Positions 33,384-43,167 of a stretch of 64,000 bases of DNA are shown in pieces. This stretch comes from an uncultured Bacilli bacterium (GTDB taxonomy: Bacteria > Bacillota_I > Bacilli_A > RF39 > UBA660), in contig CAKPGT010000005.1 in the NCBI GenBank assembly GCA_934155185.1, forward strand, positions 6,886-70,885, in the 5' to 3' direction. Positions within the stretch are counted from its first letter, which is position 1, and the number at the start of each line of letters is the position of its first letter. A model generated the notes under the pieces. The model had not been told where the DNA came from. It did no database searches and saw nothing but the letters and a program-made list of their open reading frames with translations. Made by a program: the position numbers and the translations under genes.

Positions 33384-35207
33384 TTATTTTTTCTCTTCAA
33401 ATTCTGCATCTACTACTTCTGGTCCGTCTTTTTTACTGTTTTTACTATTTTTGCTTGCTTCTTCTTGTGACTTCTTATTAGCTTCTTCATATACTTTGGC
33501 TCCTAATGCCATAGCTTTTTCTGATAGCTTTTCAGTAGCTTTCTTTATAGAGTCACAGTCATCTTTTTCTAACTCATCTTTAAGATCTTTAATTAACTTT
33601 TCAGTTTCTTCTTTTTCTTTTTTATCTACTTTATCGCCTAAATCTTTGATAGCTTTTTCACTAGCAAAAATCATTTGTTCAGCTTCATTTTTAGCATCTG
33701 CTAAAGCTTTTTTCTTAGAATCAGCTTCCTTATTAGCTTCTGCTTCTTTCATCATCTTATCTATTTCTTCATCAGAAAGATTTGTTGATGCTGTAATTGT
33801 AATAGCTTGTTCTTTTCCAGTTCCTAAGTCTTTAGCTTTAACATTTACGATACCATTTGCATCAATATCAAATGTAACTTCGATTTGAGGTATTCCTCTT
33901 GGTGCTGGTGGTATGTTTGTTAATTGGAATCTACCTAAAGTCTTATTATCTGAAGCCATTGGTCTTTCGCCTTGAAGTACATGTATATCAACAGCTGGTT
34001 GATTATCTGCTGCAGTTGAGAACACTTGTGATTTTGAAGTTGGGATTGTAGTATTTCTTTCAATTAATGTAGTCATAACATTTCCCATTGTTTCAATACC
34101 AAGTGAAAGTGGTGTAACATCAAGTAATACTATATCATTAACATCTCCAGTTAATACGCCACCTTGAATAGCTGCACCCATTGCAACAACTTCATCTGGG
34201 TTAACTCCCTTAGAAGGTTCTTTACCAAGCTCTTTTCTAATAATTTCTTGAACTTTTGGAATACGGGTTGAACCACCAACTAATAATACCTTATCTATAT
34301 CACTTGCAGTTAATTTAGCATCAGAAAGTGCCTTTCTAACTGGTTCTAGTGTAGACTCAGTTAAATCATCTGTTAATTGTTCAAACTTAGATCTAGTAAG
34401 TGTAATTTCAAAGTTAATTACTCCATCTGGTCCTTGTGCTAAGAATGGAAGCGAAATTTGTGTATTAGACATTCCTGATAAATCTTTTTTAGCCTTTTCA
34501 GCAGCATCTTGCAACCTTTGCATAGCCATCTTATCACCAGTTAAGTCTGCTTTATATTCATCTTTAATTTCTTCAACTAAGAAATCTACTATTCTTTGGT
34601 CATAATCATCTCCACCTAAGTGGTTGTTACCTGATGTTGATTTAACCTCAAATACACCATCACCTAATTCTAGAATTGATACGTCAAATGTACCACCACC
34701 TAAGTCATAAACTAAAACTGTTTGAGTTTTTTCTTGTTTATCTAGGCCATAAGCAAGTGCAGCAGCTGTTGGTTCATTAATAATTCTTTCAACTTCAAGC
34801 CCTGCAATTTTACCTGCATTTTTAGTAGCTTGTCTTTGTGCATCATTAAAATATGCTGGAACAGTAATAACTGCTTTTGTAACGTTTTCTCCTAAGTAGT
34901 TTTCAGCTGTTTTCTTTAAATCCGAAAGAATCATAGCTGATACTTCTTCTGGAGAATATTCCTTTCCATTAGCTTTTACTTTTTTATCTGTACCCATAAG
35001 TCTTTTTATAGAACGTATGGTATCAGGGTTTACTACCATTTGTCTTTTAGCAGCCCCACCTACTATAATATCTCCATTTTTGAAAGCTACAACTGATGGG
35101 GTTGTTCTTTCACCTTCTGGATTAGCTATTACTTTAGCTTCTCCACCTTCATATACAGCAACACATGAGTTTGTTGTACCTAAGTCAATACCTATTGTTT
35201 TACTCAT
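33384..35207 (-). CDS. dnaK: Chaperone DnaK (Hsp70)
   Basis: 607 residues. ATPase domain with IGIDLGTTNSCVAV, VPAYFNDAQRQATK, LVYDLGGGTFDVSIL and LLVGGSTRIPKVQ; interdomain linker DVLLLDVTP-type sequence (DIVLLDVTPLSLGIE); substrate domain and helical lid; C-terminal tail ends GPEVVDAEFEEKK, the Firmicutes form of the EEVD-like end. It is the core foldase working with GrpE and DnaJ. Confidence 0.99.
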   Translation of the reverse strand: MSKTIGIDLGTTNSCVAVYEGGEAKVIANPEGERTTPSVVAFKNGDIIVGGAAKRQMVVNPDTIRSIKRLMGTDKKVKANGKEYSPEEVSAMILSDLKKTAENYLGENVTKAVITVPAYFNDAQRQATKNAGKIAGLEVERIINEPTAAALAYGLDKQEKTQTVLVYDLGGGTFDVSILELGDGVFEVKSTSGNNHLGGDDYDQRIVDFLVEEIKDEYKADLTGDKMAMQRLQDAAEKAKKDLSGMSNTQISLPFLAQGPDGVINFEITLTRSKFEQLTDDLTESTLEPVRKALSDAKLTASDIDKVLLVGGSTRIPKVQEIIRKELGKEPSKGVNPDEVVAMGAAIQGGVLTGDVNDIVLLDVTPLSLGIETMGNVMTTLIERNTTIPTSKSQVFSTAADNQPAVDIHVLQGERPMASDNKTLGRFQLTNIPPAPRGIPQIEVTFDIDANGIVNVKAKDLGTGKEQAITITASTNLSDEEIDKMMKEAEANKEADSKKKALADAKNEAEQMIFASEKAIKDLGDKVDKKEKEETEKLIKDLKDELEKDDCDSIKKATEKLSEKAMALGAKVYEEANKKSQEEASKNSKNSKKDGPEVVDAEFEEKK

Positions 35208-35224
35208 AATTAATTCCTACCTTT

Positions 35225-35767
35225 CTATTTATTAACTTTAACCATTGCTGGTCTAATTACCTTGTCCTTTAACATATACCCTTTTTGGTATACTTCTAAG
35301 ACAATATCTTTTTCTTTATCTTTAACCTCTTCGGTCATAACAGCTTGATGATAAGTTGCATCAAACGGTTTACCAAGTGCTTCTATTTCTTTTGCACCAA
35401 ACTTTTCTATTGCTTTAGTTAATGATGCATAAACCATTTTCATACCACTTAAGAATTGAGATACCTCATCTTCTAAGTTATCATCATCCATTTTAATAGC
35501 TCTTTCAAAATTATCTAAAACTGGAAGAATTTCAAGAATTAAATCTTCATTTGCATATTTAAGTCTCTTTTCAGTTTCTTCATCCTTTCTTTTTCGATAA
35601 TTTATAAGCTCAGCTTGAGCTCTTAAAGCCCTTTCCTCGGCTTCTTTTGCCTTTGTATTAATAGCAAGAACTTCCTCTTTTGTTAGTAATACTTTATCAT
35701 CATCTTTTTTACAGTGTTTATGTTTTTTATTTTCTGCTGTTTTATTTTTTTCTTCAGTTTTTTCCAT
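35225..35767 (-). CDS. grpE: Nucleotide exchange factor GrpE
   Basis: 180 residues: Lys/Glu/His-rich N-terminus, long helix (LRAQAELINYRKRKDEETEK), then the beta domain with FGAKEIEALGKPFDATYHQA and GYMLKDKVIRPAMVKV. Releases ADP from DnaK. Between hrcA (5 bases) and dnaK (17 bases). Confidence 0.97.
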   Translation of the reverse strand: MEKTEEKNKTAENKKHKHCKKDDDKVLLTKEEVLAINTKAKEAEERALRAQAELINYRKRKDEETEKRLKYANEDLILEILPVLDNFERAIKMDDDNLEDEVSQFLSGMKMVYASLTKAIEKFGAKEIEALGKPFDATYHQAVMTEEVKDKEKDIVLEVYQKGYMLKDKVIRPAMVKVNK

Positions 35768-35772
35768 GATGC

Positions 35773-36762
35773 CTACCTTTCTATATTTTTCTTGATGAAA
35801 TTAAGAAGGGATACTACTTTTTCATAATCCATTCTTTTAGGCCCTACAATCGCTATAGTAGCCTCTTCACCCTTAATGTTATATTTAGTTTTGATAATAG
35901 AAACATCATCATCAAAATTGCTTTCATGGCCTATATATACATTGATGTTATTATCGGCAGCTTCTATTTTCTTAATCATGTTATCATCATCAAACTTATT
36001 TAAAACCTCTTTAATTTTATCTACATTATCAAATTCTCTATAATCAAGTAATTTAGTTCTACCGGCCATATGCATATGGCTTTTGAAAGAAAATTCATTA
36101 AACGCATTATAGAAGGCTTGATACAAGGTTTCATGACTTTTAACATAATTTCCTATAATTGGTTTTATATCAAATTCTAGTTTTTGACTTACTAAATCAA
36201 GAGGAGTACCAACTAAAAGCTTATTAATTAATTCAACTACCTTTTTGATTTCAACTGGTGATACATTGCCATCTATATTTAGTTTTTTATGTTCTATATG
36301 ACCTTTATCAGTTATAACTATTGCAATAACATTGTTGTCATCTAGCGGAACAACCTCAACTTGTTTAAGATTGTTATAAGAACTATCAGCTCCCAAAATG
36401 AGTGAAGTACAGTTAGTTATTTCAGATATTATCTCTAAACTTCTAGTTATTACGTCAGATAAAGCAAGCTGCTTATTGTCAAATACTCTTTGAAGCTTTA
36501 GCATATCTTCACCAGTCATTTTTCTGGGTTCCATTAATTTGTCAACATAATACCTGTAACCGCTTTCACTTGGAACCCTTCCAGATGATGTGTGAGTCTT
36601 CTCTAAATATCCTAACTCCTCTAACTCAGCCATTTCATTTCTTATTGTCGCAGAAGAACACTTTAAACTATCACATAGTCCAGAAGAGCCAACTGGATTT
36701 GCTGTTTTAATATATTCCTCAACAATAAGTTTAAGAAGTTTACATTTTCTATCAGATAGCAT
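35773..36762 (-). CDS. hrcA: Heat-inducible transcription repressor HrcA
   Basis: 329 residues. N-terminal winged helix (LKLIVEEYIKTANPVGSSGL, then SSATIRNEMAELEELGYL), GAF-like core, and the C-terminal AIVGPKRMDYEKVVSLL. Binds CIRCE, which is present upstream, and so represses its own operon; GroEL-dependent activity is known for the family. Confidence 0.98.
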   Translation of the reverse strand: MLSDRKCKLLKLIVEEYIKTANPVGSSGLCDSLKCSSATIRNEMAELEELGYLEKTHTSSGRVPSESGYRYYVDKLMEPRKMTGEDMLKLQRVFDNKQLALSDVITRSLEIISEITNCTSLILGADSSYNNLKQVEVVPLDDNNVIAIVITDKGHIEHKKLNIDGNVSPVEIKKVVELINKLLVGTPLDLVSQKLEFDIKPIIGNYVKSHETLYQAFYNAFNEFSFKSHMHMAGRTKLLDYREFDNVDKIKEVLNKFDDDNMIKKIEAADNNINVYIGHESNFDDDVSIIKTKYNIKGEEATIAIVGPKRMDYEKVVSLLNFIKKNIER

Positions 36763-36794
36763 TTATTCACCTTCTTTTTTTGTAGTCTAACAGT

Positions 36795-36823
36795 ATTATA
36801 ATATGCATTATTAGCAATGTCAA
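36795..36823 (-). promoter_or_regulatory. Sigma-A promoter of the hrcA-grpE-dnaK-pepF-dnaJ operon
   Basis: Minus strand: TTGACA (36823-36818), 17 bp, TATAAT (36800-36795): full consensus, with the -35 inside CIRCE. Confidence 0.85.
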
Positions 36824-36837
36824 TACATGAGTGCTAA
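36811..36837. promoter_or_regulatory. CIRCE operator
   Basis: TTAGCAATG-N9-GAGTGCTAA. The right arm is the exact consensus half site and the left arm differs at two positions (TTAGCACTC expected). It covers the -35 box of the heat-shock operon, so HrcA binding blocks polymerase. Confidence 0.93.
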
Positions 36838-36857
36838 ATATTTATTAAAATTTATTA

Positions 36858-36884
36858 AAAAAGCAGGTTTTATCAACCTACTTT
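36858..36884 (-). terminator. Terminator before the heat-shock promoter
   Basis: Minus strand: AAGTAGGTT-GATA-AAACCTGCTT plus TTTT, overlapping the stop of the 134-residue gene. It separates hemW transcription from hrcA. Confidence 0.75.
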
Positions 36885-37282
36885 ACAAAGCCAAGCACTT
36901 TATCAATACCAATAAAGTATATTACCAATGCCACAACATCAATAACTAATAATATGGATAATATAGTTATTATGGCTTTTTTCTTACCACTACTCATAGA
37001 AGAGTACTCATAGTCTTCATCTTCGCTAGATGTTTGAGTCTCATTTGTATTATTAAAATTATCACTAGTATTTGAACTATTAGCATTTAAAGTATTATTT
37101 GTATCATTTACTGTCTTTTCAGATTTATCCACTTTATCACTATCTGAAGGCACTGATGAATTTGGGGAAACATCGTTTAAAACATCCTCAATCATCTTAT
37201 CAGGTTCTATTTCACTTACTGTACCTTCTTTAATATCTAAATTCATTTCCTCTAATGTTTCTTCCTTTTTATTCGTATCCAT
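36878..37282 (-). CDS. Tail-anchored acidic protein of unknown function
   Basis: 134 residues: an acidic N-terminal half, a disordered Asn/Ser/Thr/Asp-rich centre (about 45-95), then a basic SSGKKK and one C-terminal transmembrane helix (about 106-130). No signal peptide, so the long N-terminal part faces the cytoplasm. No family recognised. GGAGG precedes the ATG. Lies between hemW and hrcA. Confidence 0.65.
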   Translation of the reverse strand: MDTNKKEETLEEMNLDIKEGTVSEIEPDKMIEDVLNDVSPNSSVPSDSDKVDKSEKTVNDTNNTLNANSSNTSDNFNNTNETQTSSEDEDYEYSSMSSGKKKAIITILSILLVIDVVALVIYFIGIDKVLGFVK

Positions 37283-37345
37283 GTTTTAAACCTCCATATC
37301 ATAAGCTAATTATACACTACAATCCAAATCAAATCAATATAGCAG

Positions 37346-38446
37346 TTAAACATTTCTATACCCATCTAAAATTCTTATTATAATTTCATTTGAAATAAAT
37401 AATTTGTCTTCGGGTATATATATATTAGTATTACTTTCAATAATGAGCTTGTTATCTATTAAAAATTTTATATCAAATGCGTCTTTAAAATCAATCTTAT
37501 ATTTATTATAAAATTCCTTCTTATTTATGCCACAAGTTTTTCTTAAATTAAGCATAACTTCATCTTTAATCATTTGCTTTTTATCAATTATTTCATAGTC
37601 ATGTACGTATTTTCCTTTAATATAATCGTTAATATTTCTAGTGTTATTGTATCTCATATTATTTATAAAGCCTGATGCTCCAAGACCAAATCCATAATAA
37701 TTATAATTATTCCAATAAACTAAATTATGCTTTGACTCATAACCATCTTTTGAAAAATTGCTTATTTCATAATGACTATATCCTCTTTTTTTAAGAGTTT
37801 GAACTATTTTATAATACATGTCATGTTGTAAATCTTCACTTTCTTCCTTTACATTTTTTACATATAATTTCGTGTGTTCTTCTAATATTAAACAGTATGT
37901 ACTTATATGAGGAATTTTAAGAGAAAGAATGATATCTAAGTCATCTTTAAGCTCATCTATATCCTCATTATCAAATCCATATAGTAAATCAACATTTATA
38001 TTATCAAAATACTTTTTAGCTATTTTAACTGACTCTATCATTTTTTTCTTATTTATCTTTCTTTCTAAAAAACTTTCATATTTTTTGTTAAAGGTTTGCA
38101 TTCCAATACTTATTCTGTTAACTTTTTTGTTTTTAAGAAATTTCAATAAGTCATCTGTAATATCCTCATAATTACATTCAAACGTAAATTCATATATACT
38201 GCAAATATTAAATATTTTAATAATACTAAATAACTCTTCTAGTTCTTCTAAAGATAGTGCACTAGGTGTTCCACCACCAATATAAATCGTATCAAGTTTT
38301 TCTTTCTTGTAATTATTTCTTACTTCTTCCTTTAATGCTTTAAGATAATTTGATATTAACTTTTTATTATAGTATAGTTTGCAAAAATCACAGTAAGAAC
38401 AAATGCTATTACAAAATGGAATGTGTATATATGCTGACTTAATCAT
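37346..38446 (-). CDS. hemW: Radical SAM protein HemW
   Basis: 366 residues. The cluster motif is IPFCNSICSYCDFCKLYYNK, with the HemW-type CxxxCxxCxC arrangement; then YIGGGTPSAL, RISIGMQTFN and NVDLLYGF. HemW is a heme chaperone, often misnamed coproporphyrinogen oxidase. It overlaps the upstream 142-residue gene by one base (ATGA-type junction). Located between lepA and hrcA, as in Bacillus. Confidence 0.93.
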   Translation of the reverse strand: MIKSAYIHIPFCNSICSYCDFCKLYYNKKLISNYLKALKEEVRNNYKKEKLDTIYIGGGTPSALSLEELEELFSIIKIFNICSIYEFTFECNYEDITDDLLKFLKNKKVNRISIGMQTFNKKYESFLERKINKKKMIESVKIAKKYFDNINVDLLYGFDNEDIDELKDDLDIILSLKIPHISTYCLILEEHTKLYVKNVKEESEDLQHDMYYKIVQTLKKRGYSHYEISNFSKDGYESKHNLVYWNNYNYYGFGLGASGFINNMRYNNTRNINDYIKGKYVHDYEIIDKKQMIKDEVMLNLRKTCGINKKEFYNKYKIDFKDAFDIKFLIDNKLIIESNTNIYIPEDKLFISNEIIIRILDGYRNV

Positions 38447-38874
38447 TAATGCAATATCCTATTTTTTATATACGTATCATTATTTAGGTCATCAATATAC
38501 CAAGCTAAAGGTATCACGCCTTCTCTTAATATACTTAGCTCATTAACTAATAAGTCATCGCTTAAGTACATTTCATACCCACTAACATCAAACCAATTTT
38601 GTATTTTTTCATCTTTATTTATAGTGCCTTTTAGCTCAAGCTTTAATTCATCATCTATTACAACATTTCTAGTAAAATATATAATATCATCTTTCACTTC
38701 ATAATTATTTATATGCATTATGCTACCATAAGGAATAACTTCACCATATTCTGTACTAACAAATTTATTCTTTTTTGTTAAAAACTCATCTAAATTAACC
38801 AAAAAACTTCGTCTTTCAATTGTTACAATAGCTTTATCACCAATTTGATATATTTTATCTATTTTTGTTTTCAT
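38446..38874 (-). CDS. Unknown protein between lepA and hemW
   Basis: 142 residues, probably a small beta-rich N-terminal domain (KIYQIGDKAIVTIERRSFLVNLDEF) followed by a helix-containing C-terminal part. No cysteine or metal motif, no membrane helix. The stop overlaps the hemW start, and it begins nine bases after lepA, so it is in that operon. Not recognised; a Bacillus counterpart at this position is not known to me. Confidence 0.65.
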   Translation of the reverse strand: MKTKIDKIYQIGDKAIVTIERRSFLVNLDEFLTKKNKFVSTEYGEVIPYGSIMHINNYEVKDDIIYFTRNVVIDDELKLELKGTINKDEKIQNWFDVSGYEMYLSDDLLVNELSILREGVIPLAWYIDDLNNDTYIKNRILH

Positions 38875-38882
38875 AATATCTC

Positions 38883-40676
38883 CTATTTATCAACGCTTAG
38901 TACCGACAAAAATGCTTCTTGTGGAACATCTACATTTCCAACTCTTTTCATTCTTTTTTTACCCTCTTTTTGTTTTTCTAAAAGTTTTCTTTTTCTCGAT
39001 ATATCACCGCCATAACATTTAGCTAATACATTTTTCTTCATAGCTTTAATGTCACTTCTTGCAATTACTTTAGTTCCAATAACCGCTTGTATTGGAACCT
39101 CAAATAGTTGTCTTGGAATTAATTTTTTCAAATTTCCTGTAATTATTTTACCCCTTTCATATGCAAAATCTTTATGAGTTATAACAGATAAAGCATCAAC
39201 TGCTTCTCCATTAATTAATATATCCATTTTAACTAAGTTGCTAGCTTTATAGCCTATAACCTCATAATCAAAAGAAGCATAGCCTTTAGTAAAAGATTTT
39301 AACCTATCAAAAAAATCATAAACTACTTCTGATAGTGGTATTTCATAGTGAATATTAACCCTTGTTTCATTAATATAATCCATATTTATATATGTACCCC
39401 TTTTATCCTGACAAAGCTCCATAACAGGCCCTATATACTCACTTGGTACAAATATATTAGTTTTAATATAAGGCTCTCTTATCTCTTTTATTTTAGCTTT
39501 ATCTGGCATTTCCGTAGGATTATTAACTAATATTATTTCATTATTAGTAAGTTCCACTTCATACACAACAGATGGAGATGTTGCTATTATTCCAAGACCA
39601 AATTCTCTTTCTACTCTTTCTTCTGTAACATCCATATGAAGCATGCCTAAAAATCCGCATCTAAAACCAAAGCCAAGTGCAACTGACGTTTCAGGCTCAA
39701 AGGAAAGTGCTGCATCATTTAGTTTTAATTTTTCTAAAGCATCGCGTAAAAGCGTATATTTATTAGATTCGGTTGGATAAAGCCCGCAAAAAACCATTGG
39801 TTTCATGGGAGAATATCCAGGAAGAATTGTGCTAGGATCAGATGCCTTTGTTATCGTATCGCCTACTTTTATATCGCTTACGCTTTTTATAGAAGCACAT
39901 AAATATCCAACTTCTCCGGCACTTAATGAATCAACATGAACTTCTTTAGGATTATGTTTACCAAGCTCAGTTACTTCATAATAGGTATTGGCACCTATCA
40001 TTTTTATTTTATCCCCAACACTTACTTTTCCGTTTACCACTCTAAGCCATATAATTGCACCTCTATATGATTCATAAAAACTATCAAATACTAACGCTTG
40101 GAGTTTATCACATTCACTTCCACTAGGGCAAGGTATCCTGTCAACTATAGCATCTAAAAGTGTATCTATTCCATAACCTGTTTTAGCACTAGTTAAAATA
40201 ATTTCTTCTTCTTTAAAACCAAATGTATTAATTATTTCTTTTTTTGCCTTATCTACATCTGCATTAGGTAAATCTATTTTATTGATAATTGGAATTATTG
40301 TAAGATTATTTTCAAGTGCTAAATAAAGATTAGCTAAAGTCTGTGCTTCTATACCTTGTGCTGCATCAACAACTAAGATAGCACCCTCACATGCAGCAAG
40401 ACTTCTTGATACCTCATATGAAAAATCAACATGACCTGGAGTATCTATTAAATGGAGCATATATGTTGCATTATCTTTTTTATAATTAAGTTCAACAGCA
40501 TTAAGCTTAATTGTAATACCTCTTTCACGTTCTAAATCCATAGAATCAAGCATTTGTTCTTTAGCTTCCCTTTTAGTTACCGCACCAGTCTTTTCCATTA
40601 TCCTATCAGCTAATGTCGACTTTCCATGATCTATATGAGCAATAATACTAAAATTTCTTATATTTTCTCGTTTCAT
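38883..40676 (-). CDS. lepA: Elongation factor 4 (LepA)
   Basis: About 597 residues, started at ATG 40676 (MKRENIRNFSII), which has AGAAGG upstream; the in-frame GTG 12 bases earlier lies on top of that site. GTPase motifs: AHIDHGKST, DTPGHVDF, NKIDLPNA. LepA-specific C-terminal domain ends with SRKRKLLEKQKEGKKRMKRV. It acts on ribosomes during initiation and biogenesis. Gene order lepA-hemW-hrcA is conserved. Confidence 0.98.
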   Translation of the reverse strand: MKRENIRNFSIIAHIDHGKSTLADRIMEKTGAVTKREAKEQMLDSMDLERERGITIKLNAVELNYKKDNATYMLHLIDTPGHVDFSYEVSRSLAACEGAILVVDAAQGIEAQTLANLYLALENNLTIIPIINKIDLPNADVDKAKKEIINTFGFKEEEIILTSAKTGYGIDTLLDAIVDRIPCPSGSECDKLQALVFDSFYESYRGAIIWLRVVNGKVSVGDKIKMIGANTYYEVTELGKHNPKEVHVDSLSAGEVGYLCASIKSVSDIKVGDTITKASDPSTILPGYSPMKPMVFCGLYPTESNKYTLLRDALEKLKLNDAALSFEPETSVALGFGFRCGFLGMLHMDVTEERVEREFGLGIIATSPSVVYEVELTNNEIILVNNPTEMPDKAKIKEIREPYIKTNIFVPSEYIGPVMELCQDKRGTYINMDYINETRVNIHYEIPLSEVVYDFFDRLKSFTKGYASFDYEVIGYKASNLVKMDILINGEAVDALSVITHKDFAYERGKIITGNLKKLIPRQLFEVPIQAVIGTKVIARSDIKAMKKNVLAKCYGGDISRKRKLLEKQKEGKKRMKRVGNVDVPQEAFLSVLSVDK

Positions 40677-40725
40677 AAATACAATCACCTTCTAAAATTA
40701 TATCATAGCAAAAAGAAAAAGTCTT

Positions 40726-41739
40726 TTATTTTAAGACTTTTTTATTCTGCGGTTTATTTAAATAATCACGAATTCTATCATCAACATATGAAAAATGATT
40801 ATAATTAATATATTTATTAAACAAGGTATGTAATTCTTCTATATCAATACCTAATTTCTTATGATTTAAAAAGCAGTAATTTAGAAACTTTTCATATGAA
40901 TCAAATATTTGAAGTAACAATTCATAATCCTCGTTTTGGTATATGTATAAAGCTATATAATTTTTATTTTTTGTCTTTATTATAGCTTTTCTAACTTCAT
41001 TTATAAAGTTTATATTGTTATCTTTAGACTCTTCGCTAAAAAGGATTCCCATATTAGAAATATCTTTTAGAAGTGATAATAATGAAGAAAAGTTGCTACT
41101 GCTTATACCATCATTTATATAGCATGAAATTGCCTTAATGTAGATTTTTTCAAGATTAGTTTTTCTTTTACTCATATATACCGAATAAAAACGTACAATT
41201 CTTTTAAAAAGGCTAATATCAATTTTTTTGGCATCATTGCTAAAATATTCATCTAAAAGTTCCTCTACTTTTTCAGTATACATAGTTATTACTTTTTCAT
41301 TAGCAAAAGTTTTTTTAGCAAATTTTAGTAAGCATTCAATATTACTAGTATATTTAAGCGATATTTGAACTATTTTATCTAAGTAAAGTTCTCGCATTGC
41401 CGAATCACAGATAACATAACTATATATGTCAAATATAGCATTATAATTATAATTATTTTTATTATCAAACACATCAAGTATCATGTTTTGATGATCTATA
41501 TCCGCATTTATAAAAGTAGATATATTAAAATTATCTGTTTTAATCATATATAAAATAGCTTTCTTAGTTTCTTCATAATTAAAACTATTTATATTACTGC
41601 ATATATAATTTATTATTTCTTCAAATTTATCTGGCTTTTCATTTGCTAACGAAATAAGTTCATTTAACTCATATTTTTCATCTTCAAAATATTTTTTATA
41701 TTTAGAGAAAACTATACATTTTTTAAAATTGTTATTCAT
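40726..41739 (-). CDS. Unknown helical protein after trpS
   Basis: About 337 residues from ATG 41739 (GGGGGA just upstream), or 344 from 41760. Entirely alpha-helical by appearance, with hydrophobic heptads that suggest a TPR- or HEAT-like array (KYTSNIECLLKFAKKTF, LEKIYIKAISCYINDG). No signal peptide or membrane helix. A T-run hairpin-like end lies at 40710-40745. No family recognised. It lies four bases after trpS and probably shares its T-box transcript. Confidence 0.65.
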   Translation of the reverse strand: MNNNFKKCIVFSKYKKYFEDEKYELNELISLANEKPDKFEEIINYICSNINSFNYEETKKAILYMIKTDNFNISTFINADIDHQNMILDVFDNKNNYNYNAIFDIYSYVICDSAMRELYLDKIVQISLKYTSNIECLLKFAKKTFANEKVITMYTEKVEELLDEYFSNDAKKIDISLFKRIVRFYSVYMSKRKTNLEKIYIKAISCYINDGISSSNFSSLLSLLKDISNMGILFSEESKDNNINFINEVRKAIIKTKNKNYIALYIYQNEDYELLLQIFDSYEKFLNYCFLNHKKLGIDIEELHTLFNKYINYNHFSYVDDRIRDYLNKPQNKKVLK

Positions 41740-41764
41740 AAATCCCCCATAAATTATCATTTAT

Positions 41765-42745
41765 TTAGTTATAAAATCCTATTTTATTTTTTACTGCATC
41801 ATATTTTGCTTTTGCGTATACTCTTGTTTTTTCTGCACCTTTTCTTAAAATCTCATCTATTTTATCACTATTTAAATATTCATTATATTTTAGTTGTATT
41901 TTTTCTATTTCGCTAACTACTACATCAGCTACACTCTTTTTGAATGTTCCATAGTTAGAGTCTTTGAATTTTTTTTCTATTTCATCCATTTTTTTACCAG
42001 TTAATGAAGAATATATATTAATTAGATTTGAAATACCTGGTTTATTTTCTTCATCATACCTTACAATTGACTCAGAATCTGTAGTTGCTCTCATTATTTT
42101 CTTTCTTATAACGTCTGGTTCATCTAAAAGTCTTATTACACCATTTTGGTTTTCACTTGATTTACTCATCTTGTGTAATGGATCAACTAAGTCCATTATT
42201 TTTGTGCCGGATGTACTTATTAATGGCTCAGGAACTGCAAATGTATTTCCATACTTTTTGTTAAATCTTTCTGCAATGTCTCTTGCAATTTCAACATGCT
42301 GTTTTTGATCTATTCCAACTGGTACATAATCAGTATCATATATTAATATGTCTGATGCCATTAAAACCGGATATGTAAATAATCCTGCTGTAAAGTTTTC
42401 TTTTCCCTTACTTTTTTCCTTAAACTGATGCATTCTAGATAGTTCACCAAAGTAAGTGTTACATTCTAAAATCCAAGAAAGGTTTGCATGGTACTCATTT
42501 TGAGATTGAACAAAAATAGTATTTTTATCTGGATCAAGTCCGCATGCTAAATAAAGTGCTAATAAACTTTTAGTGTTTTCTTTTAAGTTAAAATTTTCTT
42601 TAGGAACAGTAATGGCATGAAGGTCTGCAACAAATATAAATGATTCATATTCATCTTGGTATTTTACCATCTGCTTTATAGCTCCTATATAGTTTCCTAG
42701 TGTTATTACGCCTGTTGGCTGTAAGCCTGTTAACATTCTTTTCAT
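41765..42745 (-). CDS. trpS: Tryptophanyl-tRNA synthetase
   Basis: 326-residue class I synthetase. HIGH-type motif in TGVITLGNYIGA, the TrpRS signature GLQPTG at the N-terminus, LMASDILIYDTDYVPVGIDQ, and KMSKS in LHKMSKSSENQNG. Preceded by a T-box leader with a UGG specifier. It is inserted between the spoIIP and lepA blocks that are adjacent in Bacillus. Confidence 0.98.
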   Translation of the reverse strand: MKRMLTGLQPTGVITLGNYIGAIKQMVKYQDEYESFIFVADLHAITVPKENFNLKENTKSLLALYLACGLDPDKNTIFVQSQNEYHANLSWILECNTYFGELSRMHQFKEKSKGKENFTAGLFTYPVLMASDILIYDTDYVPVGIDQKQHVEIARDIAERFNKKYGNTFAVPEPLISTSGTKIMDLVDPLHKMSKSSENQNGVIRLLDEPDVIRKKIMRATTDSESIVRYDEENKPGISNLINIYSSLTGKKMDEIEKKFKDSNYGTFKKSVADVVVSEIEKIQLKYNEYLNSDKIDEILRKGAEKTRVYAKAKYDAVKNKIGFYN

Positions 42746-42845
42746 ATAATCATATTCCCTTCTATTTATAATTTTTAGTTTATAAGTGTAAATAACTACA
42801 CCATCGTTTTTTTAATATCATATACTCATACCTTTCTGCACATAA

Positions 42846-43079
42846 AAACTCTTACCCTAATATAGGATAAGAGTTGTTTTCTTACTTTTAATGCCACCTA
42901 CGTACTATCATACATATGTTACTTTTAACGGATAACAAATCCGGAAATAGCCTACTTTAAATAATTTCGGTATTCATTCACAAGCCCATTCACTAAAACT
43001 CATATGCAACTTTTCACCACAATAGTTACTCTCTATAATACTTATTTTAACTACTCTTCTTGCTCAACAATTTAAATAT
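42846..43079 (-). promoter_or_regulatory. T-box leader of trpS (full-length Stem I, UGG specifier)
   Basis: Minus strand, about 230 nt. Stem I has the AG-bulge region (AGAGAGTA), a GGTG apical element and the specifier context GTGAA-TGG-GC (TGG at 42988-42986). The T-box core is TAGGTGGCATT (42900-42890): UGGC can pair with the GCCA end of tRNA-Trp, but the usual ACCGCGG half is missing. The terminator AACTCTTATCC/GGGTAAGAGTT with a T-run follows. Confidence 0.85.
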
Positions 43080-43085
43080 AACTAA

Positions 43086-43114
43086 ATTATATAGAAAAGA
43101 AATACATTTGTCAA
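43086..43114 (-). promoter_or_regulatory. Consensus sigma-A promoter of trpS
   Basis: Minus strand: TTGACA (43114-43109), 17 bp, TATAAT (43091-43086). Start expected near 43079. Confidence 0.85.
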
Positions 43115-43132
43115 TAAGTCTGAATAAAGCAA

Positions 43133-43161
43133 TTTACATATTTTAAATAATATCGTATAAT
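43133..43161 (+). promoter_or_regulatory. Promoter of the small antisense RNA
   Basis: TTTACA (43133-43138), 17 bp, TATAAT (43156-43161). Divergent from and 18 bases away from the trpS promoter. Confidence 0.7.
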
Positions 43162-43167
43162 TTAATT

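Noticed and set aside
33451..33888. Plus-strand frame of 145 codons inside dnaK
   Set aside because: Ser/Ala/Leu-rich antisense shadow of the Lys/Glu-rich DnaK lid; no ribosome site or promoter.
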